DNA of 64,000 nt from Sphingopyxis sp. 113P3 (lineage in GTDB: Bacteria; Pseudomonadota; Alphaproteobacteria; Sphingomonadales; Sphingomonadaceae), in the NCBI RefSeq assembly GCF_001278035.1, contig NZ_CP009452.1:3443501-3507500 (forward strand), read 5' to 3'. Position numbers and translations under genes: made by a program. Shown one piece after another: positions 8,089 through 17,821 of this stretch. The notes under the pieces were generated by a model. That model was given only the letters and a program-made list of their open reading frames with translations. It ran no database searches and had not been told where the DNA came from. Position 1 is the first letter of the stretch, and the number at the start of each line of letters is the position of its first letter.

Positions 8089-10602
8089 ATGGCACGCGCA
8101 GACCCCCTCGCCCCTTACAACGCCAAGCGCGACTTCGCGCTGACCCCCGAACCTGCGGGGAAGATCGAAAAAGGTGCAGGTCACCGCTTCATCGTCCAGA
8201 AGCATGATGCGACGCGCCTCCATTATGACTTTCGCCTCGAAGCCGACGGCGTGCTCAAGAGCTGGGCGGTGACCAAGGGGCCGAGCGCCAACCCCGACGA
8301 CAAGCGCCTTGCCGTGCGTACCGAGGATCATCCGATGGCCTATGCCGAATTCGAGGGCGTGATTCCGAAGGGCGAATATGGCGGCGGCACGGTGATGCTG
8401 TGGGACAGTGGCAGCTGGGCGCCGGTCGAGGGAAAAAGCGCGAAGGACATCGAAAAGGGCCACCTCCACTTCATCCTCGACGGGCAGCGGATGAAGGGCG
8501 AGTGGCTGCTCGTCCGCATGAAACCGCGTCCGGGCGAGAAGCGTGAGAATTGGCTCCTTCGCAAGGTAAAGGATGCCGAGGCCGGCGGGAGCGACGATCT
8601 GACCGGCCGCCACCTCACCAGCGTGCTCACGGGACGCACGATGGCCGAGATCGCGGGCGACGAGGGCGGCGAGCAATCGCTCGAAGGCGCAAAGGGCGCG
8701 GCCTTCACGAAGAAGATGAAGGCGGCCGCGGCGCATAACAGGAAGGTCGCCAGGCCAAGGGCGAACGCCAGGCGCGCGAGGCCCCCCGGATTTCGTCCGC
8801 TGCAGCTTGCAACGCTGGTCGATGCAGTGCCGGCGGGAAACGGCTGGATGCACGAGATCAAATTCGATGGCTATAGAGCCGAGATCGCAGCGGCCGGCCG
8901 CGACGTGCACGTCTACACGCGAAGCGGGCTCGACTGGACCGAAAAATTCGCGCCGCTCGTGCGTCACATTGCCGCGCTCGACCTGCCGCCGTGCCTGATC
9001 GACGGCGAGATCGTTGCCTATGGCAAGGATGGCAACCCCGACTTCTCATCGCTGCAGGCCGTGCTGAAGCGCGGTCACGGGGCGCAGGACGAGCAGACCG
9101 AGCTGCGATTCTTCGCGTTCGATCTGCTCGAAGAAGGCGGAAAGTCGCTCGCGAACCTTGGCAATCTGGAACGCAAGGAACGGCTGGAAGCGCTGCTGCG
9201 CGATGCGAGCCCCCCAATCGCGGTCGCGGACCATGTGATCGGCGCGGGCGAAACCCTTTACGGCGCAATGTGCAAGGCAGGACAGGAAGGCATTATTTCA
9301 AAGCGCGCCGACGCGGCCTATTCCGGCCGCCGCACGAAAAACTGGGTCAAGGTGAAATGCACCCGGCGGCAGGAATTCATCATCGTCGGCTGGAAGCCCT
9401 CGTCGACGAAGCAGCGCCCCTTCTCCTCGCTGCTGCTCGCGCAGTGCGAGGGCGACGAACTTGTCTACAAGGGCAATGTCGGAACGGGCTTCGACACGAA
9501 GGTCATGGCCGAGCTTGCGAAGCAGTTTGCGCGGCGCGAGCGCAAGAGCGCGCCGCTCGAGGTTGACAAGGCTGCGGCGCGCCATGTCCGATGGCTGAGG
9601 CCCGACCTCGTCGCCGAAATCGCCTTTGCTGAATTCACCGCAAGCGGATCGGTGCGCCATGCAAGTTTTCTGGGCTTGCGCCACGACAAGGAGGCAAAGG
9701 ACGTGACCCCCGAAACGCCGCAGCCCGCTCCCGCGCCCGACAGCGACATCGTGATCACCAACCGCGAGCGGGTGATCTTTCCCGAGGCCAAGGCGACCAA
9801 GGGAGATCTCGCCGACTATTATGCAGCCGTCGCGCCCGTCATGCTCCCGCACATGGCTCGGCGTCCCGTCAGCCTCGTACGCTGTCCGCAGGGGCGGGCG
9901 AAAAAATGCTTCTTCCAAAAGCATGACGCGGGAAGCTTCGGCGGCCATGTCCATCATGTCCCGATCCGCGAGAAGGACGGAGGACACGAGGATTATCTTT
10001 ACGTCGAGGATGCGGAAGGCATCCTCGCCTGCGTCCAGATGGGAACGATCGAGTTTCACGGCTGGGACAGCCACGTCGACGCGCTCGAGACACCCGATCG
10101 CATGGTCTTTGACCTCGATCCCGATGAGGGGCTCGGCTTTGCCGAGGTCAAGAAGGCGGCGGTCGACCTTCGCCGCCAGCTCGCCGACATCGGCCTTGTC
10201 AGCTTCGCCATGCTCTCGGGCGGAAAGGGCATCCACGTCGTGGTGCCGCTCGAGCCTGGGCATAGCTGGGAGAAGCACAAGGATTTCTCGAAGCGTTTCG
10301 CCGAAGCGCTGAGCCTCGCCGAGCCCGATCGCTATGTCGCCACGATGAGCAAGGCAAAGCGCAAGGGAAAGATCTTCATCGATTATCTGCGCAACCAGCG
10401 CGGCAGCACTGCGATCATGCCCTACTCGGCGCGCGCGCGCGAAGGCGCGCCCGTCGCCGCCCCGATCGGGTGGGACGCGCTTGCGGGCATCGAAAGCCCG
10501 GCCCGCTGGACCATCGGCGACGCCGAGGAGCTTCTGACCCGCGCCGCGAGCGCCGAGCTCAAGGGCTGGGGCTTTGCCCAGCAGAAGCTGCCCGATTTCT
10601 GA
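8089..10602 (+). CDS. ligD: DNA ligase D (phosphoesterase-ligase-polymerase)
   Basis: An 837-residue three-domain end-joining enzyme. Order: 3'-phosphoesterase (HDATRLHYDFRLE at about 39-51, GVIPKGEYGGG), ATP-dependent ligase (adenylated Lys258 in EIKFDGYR, then DGEIVAYG, EGIISKR and the OB-fold), and a C-terminal archaeo-eukaryotic primase-like polymerase (starts about 555; FDLDPDEG near 674 carries metal-binding aspartates; SGGKGIHVVVPL). This PE-Lig-Pol order is common in proteobacteria and differs from the mycobacterial Pol-PE-Lig order. With Ku it processes and seals broken DNA ends, adding nucleotides or ribonucleotides. All three domains appear intact. Confidence 0.95.
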   Translation: MARADPLAPYNAKRDFALTPEPAGKIEKGAGHRFIVQKHDATRLHYDFRLEADGVLKSWAVTKGPSANPDDKRLAVRTEDHPMAYAEFEGVIPKGEYGGGTVMLWDSGSWAPVEGKSAKDIEKGHLHFILDGQRMKGEWLLVRMKPRPGEKRENWLLRKVKDAEAGGSDDLTGRHLTSVLTGRTMAEIAGDEGGEQSLEGAKGAAFTKKMKAAAAHNRKVARPRANARRARPPGFRPLQLATLVDAVPAGNGWMHEIKFDGYRAEIAAAGRDVHVYTRSGLDWTEKFAPLVRHIAALDLPPCLIDGEIVAYGKDGNPDFSSLQAVLKRGHGAQDEQTELRFFAFDLLEEGGKSLANLGNLERKERLEALLRDASPPIAVADHVIGAGETLYGAMCKAGQEGIISKRADAAYSGRRTKNWVKVKCTRRQEFIIVGWKPSSTKQRPFSSLLLAQCEGDELVYKGNVGTGFDTKVMAELAKQFARRERKSAPLEVDKAAARHVRWLRPDLVAEIAFAEFTASGSVRHASFLGLRHDKEAKDVTPETPQPAPAPDSDIVITNRERVIFPEAKATKGDLADYYAAVAPVMLPHMARRPVSLVRCPQGRAKKCFFQKHDAGSFGGHVHHVPIREKDGGHEDYLYVEDAEGILACVQMGTIEFHGWDSHVDALETPDRMVFDLDPDEGLGFAEVKKAAVDLRRQLADIGLVSFAMLSGGKGIHVVVPLEPGHSWEKHKDFSKRFAEALSLAEPDRYVATMSKAKRKGKIFIDYLRNQRGSTAIMPYSARAREGAPVAAPIGWDALAGIESPARWTIGDAEELLTRAASAELKGWGFAQQKLPDF

Positions 10603-10693
10603 CAGCTCCCCGGGCCGGCCTCCCCCGGCGCCGCCCTCGATTTCAAGCCCGTACCGCTAAATGTTCAAACCCCCGGGCTGCTCGCGCTCGAAT

Positions 10694-10777
10694 TGGTATG
10701 ACACAATGTCCTACCACTTATCGCCTGCTATAATATTTCTTGGTATGCATCATTGGTTGACATTTAATGCAGACCAA
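10694..10777 (+). promoter_or_regulatory. Two operator-like inverted repeats upstream of the TonB receptor
   Basis: The first dyad is TGGTATGACA (10694-10703), a CAA spacer, then TGTCCTACCA (10707-10716), matching at 9 of 10 positions. The second is TTGGTATGCAT (10740-10750) with ATGCAGACCAA (10767-10777), matching at 10 of 11. A TATAAT sequence lies between them at 10729-10734. Both share a TTGGTATG-like half-site, which suggests binding by one dimeric repressor, for example of the GntR or LacI type. The receptor start codon is 44 bases downstream. Confidence 0.5.
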
Positions 10778-10821
10778 TCCAGCGTCTCTGCCATAACCAG
10801 AAGTGGTGAGGGAGAGAGTCG

Positions 10822-13800
10822 ATGAAACGGGTGGGGACAGGGGTAGCCGCAAGGCGTTCGCACGTGCTTGGAACGCTGCTCGCGAGCACGGCACTGGTCA
10901 TGACGGCAGCGCCGCTCAAGGCGCAGGAGGCAGCGGCCGACGAGAGCGAAGGCGACGCGATCATCGTCACCGGGATCCGCAGCTCGCTTCAGAACGCCCT
11001 CGTCGAAAAGCGCGACGCAAACAATCTGGTCGAGGTGATCCAGGCTGAGGATATCGGCAAGCTGCCCGACCAGAATCTCGCCGAAGTGCTCGAAAACGTC
11101 ACCGGGGTTCAGATCACCCGCCAGGCGGGCGTCGGCAATGCGGTGCAGATCCGCGGCACCGACGCCAACCGCGTCGAGATCAACGGCGTGTCGACCGTCG
11201 GGTCGGGCGCGGGGCGGTCGGGGATCAGCTTCGAGGATCTGCCTGCATCGCTGATCGCTTCGGTCGAGGTGGTCAAGGTGCCGACCGCGCAGACGATCGA
11301 AGGATCGGTGGGCGGCACGATCAACCTTCGCACGATCCGCCCGCTCGACTTGCAGGGACCGCTGATCGCGGCGCGCGCGCAAATGGAGAACAGCGACCTT
11401 GCAAAATCCACCCTGCCGCGGCTCTCCGCGACCGTCGGCAACAATTGGGAGACCGGAATAGGCGAGATCGGCATCGTCTTGAGCGGCAGCTACGCGCGCC
11501 AGGACGTCGCCGCGTTCAAGCCGCGCGTCGACCGCGACGCAGTCGTTCTCCCGGGATCGGGGCCGAGCGCGGAGGCCTTTCCTTTCCTGCGTATCCAGTT
11601 CCTTCAGCAGGGGCTCGAGAATTACGAATATGAAACCTACAACGGCACCGCTGCGCTCGAGTGGAAGCCGGACGACAATCTGAAGCTTTATTTCGACGCA
11701 ACGCTCAACAACCAGAGGCGCGCGCAGGAAAGCCACCGGGTCCAGATTTCGGGCACCGCGACCCCCTCGGTCGTCGATGCGATGAACAACACCGCCTTCG
11801 AGACGGTCGACTTCGGCAGCCTCAACGGCCCCGACGGCCCGGTCAATCTCGGCACGGTCGAGGCCGCGGTCGCGGGCACGATCGGCATCGGGGGCTCGAC
11901 GGGCACCTTGATCGATCCCAACATGCGCATGTCGAGCGACACAGGGGCGCGCGTGACCAAGAGCCGCGTTTTCGATCTGGGCACCCAGTGGGACGCGACC
12001 GACAAGCTCAGCGTGCGCGCCGAGGTCTCGCTGTCGACCTCGAAGTCGCGATTCCCGAACTTCTCGACCACGCTCGATTTCATCAACCCGAACGGCCCCC
12101 AGCCCGTCATCGGGCAAAGCCTCGACAACGGCGTACCGCTGGCATTCGACCTGCGGGGCGGCACGCTGCAATTCGGCATCGATCAGTCGAGCCCCTTCGC
12201 GCCGACGACCGCGCAGTTGCTCGACCCCGCCAATTACCGGTTGCAGCAGGTGGCGCAGGGGGCAAATACCACCGACAATCAGGAGCGCGCCGGCCGGCTC
12301 GACGTCCATTATGACACGAGCGACCTCAACCCCTTCGTGACCTCGATCGACATCGGCTATCGATGGAACCGCACCTCGGCCGAGAATGTTGAATTCTCCC
12401 GCAACGTCAGTCTCACGCACACCACCAATGCGTGGAACCGGCCATCGGGCGATCTGTTCTCGGACATCCTCATTCCCGGGCCCAGCAATTTCAACGCGGC
12501 CGACGGGCGCGATCTTTATTTCGGCGACTTTCTCCTCATCGATGGCGGGCTCGCATTCCGCGACCCGGGGCGGGTGCTCGACGCACTCAACGAAGCGATC
12601 GCGGCGAGCAATGCAGCGGCCACCCAGGGCCCGCCGGTCGCGACGCTCGAAACGCCGACCGAATCCTTTTCCGGCTTCTTCAAGATCAAGGAAACAACGA
12701 GCGCAGCCTATTTCCAGGCCAATATGGAAGGCGACATCGCGGGCATGCCGCTGCGCGGCAATGTCGGCGTCCGGTGGCTGCGCACCAGCCTCGCCTCGAT
12801 CGGCAACAATATCGCAAACGGCGAGGTCACCGGGCAAATCGTCGCGAAGAGCCACTACACTTTCCTGCTCCCGCGGCTCAGCCTCGTCCTTGAGCCCGCT
12901 GACAAGTTCCTCGTGCGCGCCGGCATCTCGCGCGACATCCGGCGCCCGAACTTCGACACGCTGTCGACCTCCTATTCGTTCGGCACCGGCCCCAACACGC
13001 CGGTTGCGGTCGGCAATCCGGACCTCGTTCCCGAAGCGGTTTGGTCGTTTGACTTGTCGGGCGAATATTATTTCGCCCCCTCAAGCCTGATCAGCGTCGG
13101 CCTCTTTCACAAGAGCCGCACCAATCTGTTCGCGCAGCGGCACGAGGACCCGGCTCCCAATCTCGACGCCGATGGCAATCTCAACATCTCGATCGATCCC
13201 TCCTGCCCCGGCGGCGGCATCTACAACCCGATTGCCAACCGCAACATCAACAATCCCATTCAGGGTGTCGGCATCTGCGTCCCGCGCAGCTCGACCTTCA
13301 ATGTTCCCGGCACCACGACGCAGACCGGCATCGAAATCGCCCTTCAGCATGACCTGTCGGCGTGGGAGGATGTGCTGGGCTTCGCCTCGGGCTTCGGCTT
13401 CATCGGCAACTTCACCTATCAGAAGACCGGCGGCTCGGCGCGCGAGTATCGCGAGGCGGACGGCCCGCGCACCGTCTTCACCCAGCTCGGGCACCCCGGC
13501 GCGCAGGACCTGATCAGCCTCGCGAACCTGTCGAAATATGCGTATAACGCGACGCTCTTCTACGACAAATACGGCCTCAACGCCCGGCTGCGCTATACGT
13601 GGCGATCGAGCTATGTCTCGACCGACCCCTTCTTCTTCGGCCTGCCGCTGATCAATGGCGCCCGCGGCCAGCTCAACGCCAGCATCAATTACGACATCAA
13701 CGACCACATCAATGTCGGGGTCGAGGGGATCAACCTCCTGCGCGGCGACCAGAACCAATATTGCGTCAACAACAAGGCGCTGCTCTGCTTCCAGGGCCTC

Positions 13801-13842
13801 ACCGACCGCCGCATCACGGCAGGGGTGAGCGTCAAGTTCTAG
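10822..13842 (+). CDS. TonB-dependent receptor (Xanthomonas/Caulobacter type)
   Basis: A 1006-residue outer-membrane receptor. It has a signal peptide (to about residue 35, ALVMTAAPLKAQ), a TonB box-like DAIIVTGIRSSLQNAL, a plug domain (EDIGKLPDQNLAEVLENVTG, IRGTDANRVEINGV, PTAQTIEGSVGGTINLRTI) and a long beta-barrel ending in VSVKF, with a C-terminal aromatic residue for barrel insertion. The plug wording is that of the large TonB-Xanth-Caul subfamily, often used for carbohydrate import. The substrate is not readable, and no glycosidase or transporter lies next to it. The paired dyads upstream suggest substrate-responsive control. Confidence 0.9.
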   Translation: MKRVGTGVAARRSHVLGTLLASTALVMTAAPLKAQEAAADESEGDAIIVTGIRSSLQNALVEKRDANNLVEVIQAEDIGKLPDQNLAEVLENVTGVQITRQAGVGNAVQIRGTDANRVEINGVSTVGSGAGRSGISFEDLPASLIASVEVVKVPTAQTIEGSVGGTINLRTIRPLDLQGPLIAARAQMENSDLAKSTLPRLSATVGNNWETGIGEIGIVLSGSYARQDVAAFKPRVDRDAVVLPGSGPSAEAFPFLRIQFLQQGLENYEYETYNGTAALEWKPDDNLKLYFDATLNNQRRAQESHRVQISGTATPSVVDAMNNTAFETVDFGSLNGPDGPVNLGTVEAAVAGTIGIGGSTGTLIDPNMRMSSDTGARVTKSRVFDLGTQWDATDKLSVRAEVSLSTSKSRFPNFSTTLDFINPNGPQPVIGQSLDNGVPLAFDLRGGTLQFGIDQSSPFAPTTAQLLDPANYRLQQVAQGANTTDNQERAGRLDVHYDTSDLNPFVTSIDIGYRWNRTSAENVEFSRNVSLTHTTNAWNRPSGDLFSDILIPGPSNFNAADGRDLYFGDFLLIDGGLAFRDPGRVLDALNEAIAASNAAATQGPPVATLETPTESFSGFFKIKETTSAAYFQANMEGDIAGMPLRGNVGVRWLRTSLASIGNNIANGEVTGQIVAKSHYTFLLPRLSLVLEPADKFLVRAGISRDIRRPNFDTLSTSYSFGTGPNTPVAVGNPDLVPEAVWSFDLSGEYYFAPSSLISVGLFHKSRTNLFAQRHEDPAPNLDADGNLNISIDPSCPGGGIYNPIANRNINNPIQGVGICVPRSSTFNVPGTTTQTGIEIALQHDLSAWEDVLGFASGFGFIGNFTYQKTGGSAREYREADGPRTVFTQLGHPGAQDLISLANLSKYAYNATLFYDKYGLNARLRYTWRSSYVSTDPFFFGLPLINGARGQLNASINYDINDHINVGVEGINLLRGDQNQYCVNNKALLCFQGLTDRRITAGVSVKF

Positions 13843-13852
13843 AAGGGGCGCG

Positions 13853-13892
13853 GGGGTGCGGGGGCGCAGCGCGCCTACGCCCCCGGCACCCC
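13853..13892. terminator. GC-rich bidirectional terminator-like hairpin
   Basis: GGGGTGCGGGGGCG (13853-13866) pairs with CGCCCCCGGCACCCC (13878-13892) with a single bulged base. It lies exactly where the TonB receptor gene and the convergent TPR gene end, and takes in the TPR gene's last codons. No T-run is present, so this is a structural call only. Confidence 0.45.
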
Positions 13893-14798
13893 GAGCAAAC
13901 CGGCCTGCGCCTTGAGCCGCGCAGCCGCGTCCGGATTGGCGGCGACCGCGTCCTTGAGCGCCTGCGCAGCCTTGGCGGTCTCGCCCAGCGTCATGCGGCT
14001 GCGCATCAGCATGATCCAGCGGTCGACATCGCCAGGGTTCGCCTTCAGCTTCGCCTCGAGCCCGTCGACCATGCCCGCGATCATCGCATCCTGCTGGCCC
14101 TTGGGAAGCTGCGCGGCGGCCTCCATTTCGGCGCGGCTCGGGCCGGGGATCGCGCGCGCAGCGACGGGAAGCTCGTCAGGCGTCAAGGGCCGCGCCTGCG
14201 TCCGTGCGAGCCGGTCTGCGACCTCGATCTTGTGGATTGCTCCGACCTGCTCGATCGTGCGGCGAAGATCCGCCTCCCACGGCGCGCCCTGCGGCGTGTC
14301 GGCAAGCAGCGCGAACCAGTCGTCGATTGCGCCCTTGTGATCGCCCGCAATATCCTTTTTCACCGCCATGAAATAGCGCGCGCGCGGATCCTTCGCATCG
14401 AGCGCGATGGCCTTGTCGAAGGCCTCGCGCGCCGCGGCCGGCAAGGGGTCCCGCTCGCTCGCCATCACCCGCGCCTCGCCGAGCGCCGACCAGATGGGCG
14501 CGCTTTCCGGGGCGAGCGCCACCGCCTTTTCATAGGCCGCGACCGCCCCTTTAAAATCGCCCATATCGAAGCGCGCCGCGCCCAGCATCGTCCACGCCTC
14601 GATGCTCCGGGGCTCGCGCCGGGTGCGGTCCTCCAGCGCGCCGATTGCATCGGCGGGCGCTGCGCCGCCAGCCTCGGCACGGGGCGGCGGCGCGCCTGCA
14701 TCGCGCCACATCGCATAGCCGACGGCCGCCGCGAGCAGCACGAAGGCAGCGATCAATATCGCGCGGTTGGCACCCGACAGGCCCTTGGTCTCACTCAT
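13875..14798 (-). CDS. CcmI/CycH-like TPR protein
   Basis: A 307-residue protein with one N-terminal membrane helix (AILIAAFVLLAAAVGYAMW, about residues 14-32) and a periplasmic array of tetratricopeptide repeats (EAWTMLGAARFDMGDFKGAVAAY, PIWSALGEARVMAS, RARYFMAVKKDIAGDHKGAI, RWIMLMRSRMTLGETAKAA). This matches the TPR part of CcmI/CycH proteins, which hold apocytochrome c for haem attachment. The start at 14798 follows GGAAGGGG on the coding strand. No other ccm genes are adjacent, so a general TPR role remains possible, but the nearby multihaem cytochromes make a maturation link attractive. Confidence 0.65.
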   Translation of the reverse strand: MSETKGLSGANRAILIAAFVLLAAAVGYAMWRDAGAPPPRAEAGGAAPADAIGALEDRTRREPRSIEAWTMLGAARFDMGDFKGAVAAYEKAVALAPESAPIWSALGEARVMASERDPLPAAAREAFDKAIALDAKDPRARYFMAVKKDIAGDHKGAIDDWFALLADTPQGAPWEADLRRTIEQVGAIHKIEVADRLARTQARPLTPDELPVAARAIPGPSRAEMEAAAQLPKGQQDAMIAGMVDGLEAKLKANPGDVDRWIMLMRSRMTLGETAKAAQALKDAVAANPDAAARLKAQAGLLGVPGA

Positions 14799-14968
14799 TT
14801 TTGCCCCTTCCGCATCGCGCATGAAAAAGCTGCCGGCAGCGCTGCTGCCATCTTGCCATTGCGCGGTGATGGTGTAGCCTTTATCGGGCAAGGTCGGTCA
14901 ACGACAATTTCGTAAAACAATGGGGTCGCACCAATTTTCCCGGTTTGAGCAAGAAGGGGGAGGGGTGC

Positions 14969-16324
14969 ATGGCAGTTTCGGATCACGTCGATTTTCCGAC
15001 GTTCATGGAGGGCGTGAAGAAGCGCAATCCGGGGCAGAGCGAGTTCGTCCAGGCGGTGCAGGAAGTCGCCGAGGATATTTTCGACTTCATCGCCGACAAG
15101 GAAGAATATCATTCGCAGCAGATATTGCGCCGCATCGCCGAACCCGACCGGGTCGTGTCGTTTCGCGTCTGCTGGGAAGACGACAATGGCAATATCCGTG
15201 TCCAGCGTGGCTGGCGTGTCCAGAACAACAATGCGATCGGCCCCTATAAGGGGGGTATCCGCTTCCACCCGAGCGTCACCGAAAGCGTGCTCAAGTTCCT
15301 CGCGTTCGAGCAAACCTTCAAGAATGCGCTGACCGGACTGCCCATGGGGGGCGGCAAGGGCGGGTCGAACTTCAACCCCAAGGGCAAGAGCGTTCGCGAG
15401 ATCATGCGCTTCTGCCAGAGCTTCATGACCGAGCTTTATCGCCACATCGGCGCCGACATCGACGTGCCCGCGGGGGATATCGGGGTCGGCGGACGCGAGA
15501 TCGGCTTCATGTTCGGCCAGTATAAGCGGATCACCAACGAATTTACCGGGGTACTCACCGGCAAGGGGCTCGAATGGGGCGGTTCGCTGATCCGGACCGA
15601 GGCGACGGGCTATGGCGCGGTTTATTTCCTCGCCAACATGCTGGCGGCCAAGGACCAGGACCTCGTTGGCAAGAGTGCCGTCATTTCAGGTTCGGGCAAT
15701 GTCGCGACGCACGCGGCCGAGAAGGTCGTCCAATTGGGCGGCAAGGTGCTCACCCTCTCCGATTCGGGCGGCTTCATCCATGATCCTGACGGTATCACGC
15801 AGGAGAAGATCGACTGGGTGAAGGCGCACAAGACCCACCGTCGCGGCCGGATCGAGGAATATGTCAGCGAGTTCAGATCGGCGACATTCGTGCCCGGAAA
15901 GACGCCGTGGGGCGTGCCTTGCGACGTTGCCCTGCCCTGCGCGACGCAGAACGAGCTCAATGGCGAGGACGCCAAAACGCTCGTCCAGAACGGCTGCATC
16001 GCCGTCAGCGAGGGCGCGAACATGCCAACCGACCTTGCAGGCGTTCACATTTTCCGCGATGCGAAGCTCATGTACGCGCCGGGCAAGGCGGCGAATGCGG
16101 GGGGCGTTGCGGTGTCGGGTCTTGAAATGAGCCAGAACAGCGCGCGGCGCAGCTGGAGCGAAGACGAGCTGCAACAGATGCTGAAAGACATCATGGCCGG
16201 CATTCATTCGCGCTGTCTGACCTATGGCGACCAGGGCAATGGCTATGTCGATTATGTAAAGGGCGCCAATATCGCAGGCTTCAAGAAGGTGGCCGACGCG
16301 ATGCTGGCGTTCGGGGTGGTGTAA
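14969..16324 (+). CDS. gdhA: NADP-type glutamate dehydrogenase
   Basis: About 451 residues with the GdhA signatures NNAIGPYKGGIRFHPSV, the catalytic-lysine stretch LPMGGGKGGSNFNPKGKS, AGDIGVGGREIGFMFGQYK, a Rossmann loop SGSGNVATHAAEK and the C-terminal APGKAANAGGVAVSGLEMSQN. It makes glutamate from 2-oxoglutarate and ammonium with NADPH (inferred from the hexameric subfamily). The start at 14969 follows a strong GGGGGAGGGG site; the frame is open 24 bases upstream. A 52-bp gap separates it from the cytochrome operon, so the two may or may not be co-transcribed. Confidence 0.93.
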   Translation: MAVSDHVDFPTFMEGVKKRNPGQSEFVQAVQEVAEDIFDFIADKEEYHSQQILRRIAEPDRVVSFRVCWEDDNGNIRVQRGWRVQNNNAIGPYKGGIRFHPSVTESVLKFLAFEQTFKNALTGLPMGGGKGGSNFNPKGKSVREIMRFCQSFMTELYRHIGADIDVPAGDIGVGGREIGFMFGQYKRITNEFTGVLTGKGLEWGGSLIRTEATGYGAVYFLANMLAAKDQDLVGKSAVISGSGNVATHAAEKVVQLGGKVLTLSDSGGFIHDPDGITQEKIDWVKAHKTHRRGRIEEYVSEFRSATFVPGKTPWGVPCDVALPCATQNELNGEDAKTLVQNGCIAVSEGANMPTDLAGVHIFRDAKLMYAPGKAANAGGVAVSGLEMSQNSARRSWSEDELQQMLKDIMAGIHSRCLTYGDQGNGYVDYVKGANIAGFKKVADAMLAFGVV

Positions 16325-16376
16325 GAGGCCGCTCGAGGGCAAAAGCGCCGGGCGAGAAAAAAGGGGACGGTTGCGG

Positions 16377-17816
16377 ATGACGACGCACGCTGGACAGGGG
16401 CGCGGCGATCGGCCTTGGGCGGCATTGGCGGGCTTTGCGCTGATGCTCGCGGCCCTGGCGCTCGCGGCTCTCATCGCGGCGCCGCCGGCGCGCTCGCAGG
16501 GAGATGGCGGCGGGCGTTTCCTTGGCGTTGCCTCGTGCGCGGGCTCGACCTGTCACGGCCGGATGGAGGGCGACGGTACCGTCGTGCGCCAGGACGAGTT
16601 GATGAAATGGCAGGAGCCCTCGACCCCGGGGGGCGCACACAGCCGCGCCTGGGCTGTGCTCTCGAACAGCCGCAGCCAGTTCATCGCGCGCAATCTCGGC
16701 ATCGGCGACCCGAGCCGCGCTGCGATGTGCCTGGGCTGCCACAGCGATGCCGCGGCAAGCCGCGGCACTGCGCCGCTTGCCGATGGGGTGAGCTGCGAGA
16801 CGTGCCATGGCCCCGCGGGCAGCTGGATCGCCACCCACTATGCCGGGGTGGGACCCAACCCCGATCCCGGTGCGGAAATGCGCGAGAAGCATCTTGCGAA
16901 CCTTCGTGCAGGCCTTCGCAAGCTCGAGGACCCCGTGGTGCGCGCGGGCGTCTGCGTCGACTGCCATTTCGGATCGGCGGGCGAGGGACAGTTTGTCACC
17001 CACCGTATCATGGCGGCGGGGCATCCGCGCATTTCGTTCGAGCTCGATCTCTTCTCGGCGCTCCAGGCGCACCATGATGAGGACAGCGACTATGGCTGGC
17101 GCAAATTCGGGGCGCAAGGCGGGCACACGGACCATGTCCAGATGTGGGCGGTGGGACAGGCGACCGCGCTTGAACGCAGCCTCACCCTCTTCCAGTCGAA
17201 GCGCGGAACCGAGGGTGTCTTCCCCGAATTCTACTTTCTCGACTGCCATAGCTGTCACCGCCGCATCTACGACCAGGCAAAGCCCGTGAAGACGAGCCTC
17301 GCCAACCCGGGGCGCCCCGGCCTTCCCGAGGGCATGCCGCCCTATAATGACGAGAATCTGATCATGCTGTCGGCGGCAGCGCGCCTCGCGGCGCCCGGAC
17401 TTGCCGAGCAGCTCGGCGCGCGCAGCGCCGCCTTCCACCGCGCGCTTGCCACCGACCGGCCGAGCGCTGTCGCCGCGGCCGGTGCCCTTGCGCAGACGGT
17501 CGCAGCGCTCAAGGCAGCCTTTGCGTCGCGCAGCTTTTCGGGCACCGACGCCTTCGCGCTCGTCGATGCCATCGCGGCAAAGACGATAAACGACCGCTTC
17601 ACCGACTATGCAGGTTCATCGCAAGCGGTGATGGGGGTCGACACCCTGCTTGGGTCGATGGTGTCGTCGGGACGGGTGACGGTGGGCGCTGCGGCGGGAA
17701 TCCGGGCCGATCTCGACCGCGCCTATGCGGCGGTCAAGGACCCTAACGCCTACAAGCCCAATGATTTCCAGGCCGCACTCGGCCGCGCGGTGCGCGCGAT
17801 CCAGGCCCTGCGGTGA
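16377..17816 (+). CDS. Multihaem cytochrome c (c554-like)
   Basis: A 479-residue exported cytochrome: signal peptide (hydrophobic stretch to about residue 40, PPARSQG), then CAGSTCHG (Cys54-His60; a CX4CH spacing), CLGCH, CETCH, CVDCH and CHSCH, giving four standard haem sites plus one unusual one. The layout and the opening VASCAGSTCHG resemble the cytochrome c554-like family. The C-terminal 150 residues are helical and haem-free. The ATG at 16377 follows AAGGGGACGG. It is the first gene of a four-gene operon; the stop overlaps a possible GTG start of the next gene. A periplasmic electron-shuttling role is inferred from the operon, not shown. Confidence 0.85.
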   Translation: MTTHAGQGRGDRPWAALAGFALMLAALALAALIAAPPARSQGDGGGRFLGVASCAGSTCHGRMEGDGTVVRQDELMKWQEPSTPGGAHSRAWAVLSNSRSQFIARNLGIGDPSRAAMCLGCHSDAAASRGTAPLADGVSCETCHGPAGSWIATHYAGVGPNPDPGAEMREKHLANLRAGLRKLEDPVVRAGVCVDCHFGSAGEGQFVTHRIMAAGHPRISFELDLFSALQAHHDEDSDYGWRKFGAQGGHTDHVQMWAVGQATALERSLTLFQSKRGTEGVFPEFYFLDCHSCHRRIYDQAKPVKTSLANPGRPGLPEGMPPYNDENLIMLSAAARLAAPGLAEQLGARSAAFHRALATDRPSAVAAAGALAQTVAALKAAFASRSFSGTDAFALVDAIAAKTINDRFTDYAGSSQAVMGVDTLLGSMVSSGRVTVGAAAGIRADLDRAYAAVKDPNAYKPNDFQAALGRAVRAIQALR

Positions 17817-17821
17817 CGCTC

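Noticed and set aside
10750..12855. A 701-codon open frame on the minus strand
   Set aside because: It is antisense to the clearly coding TonB receptor; composition is that of a GC-rich shadow frame with no domain.
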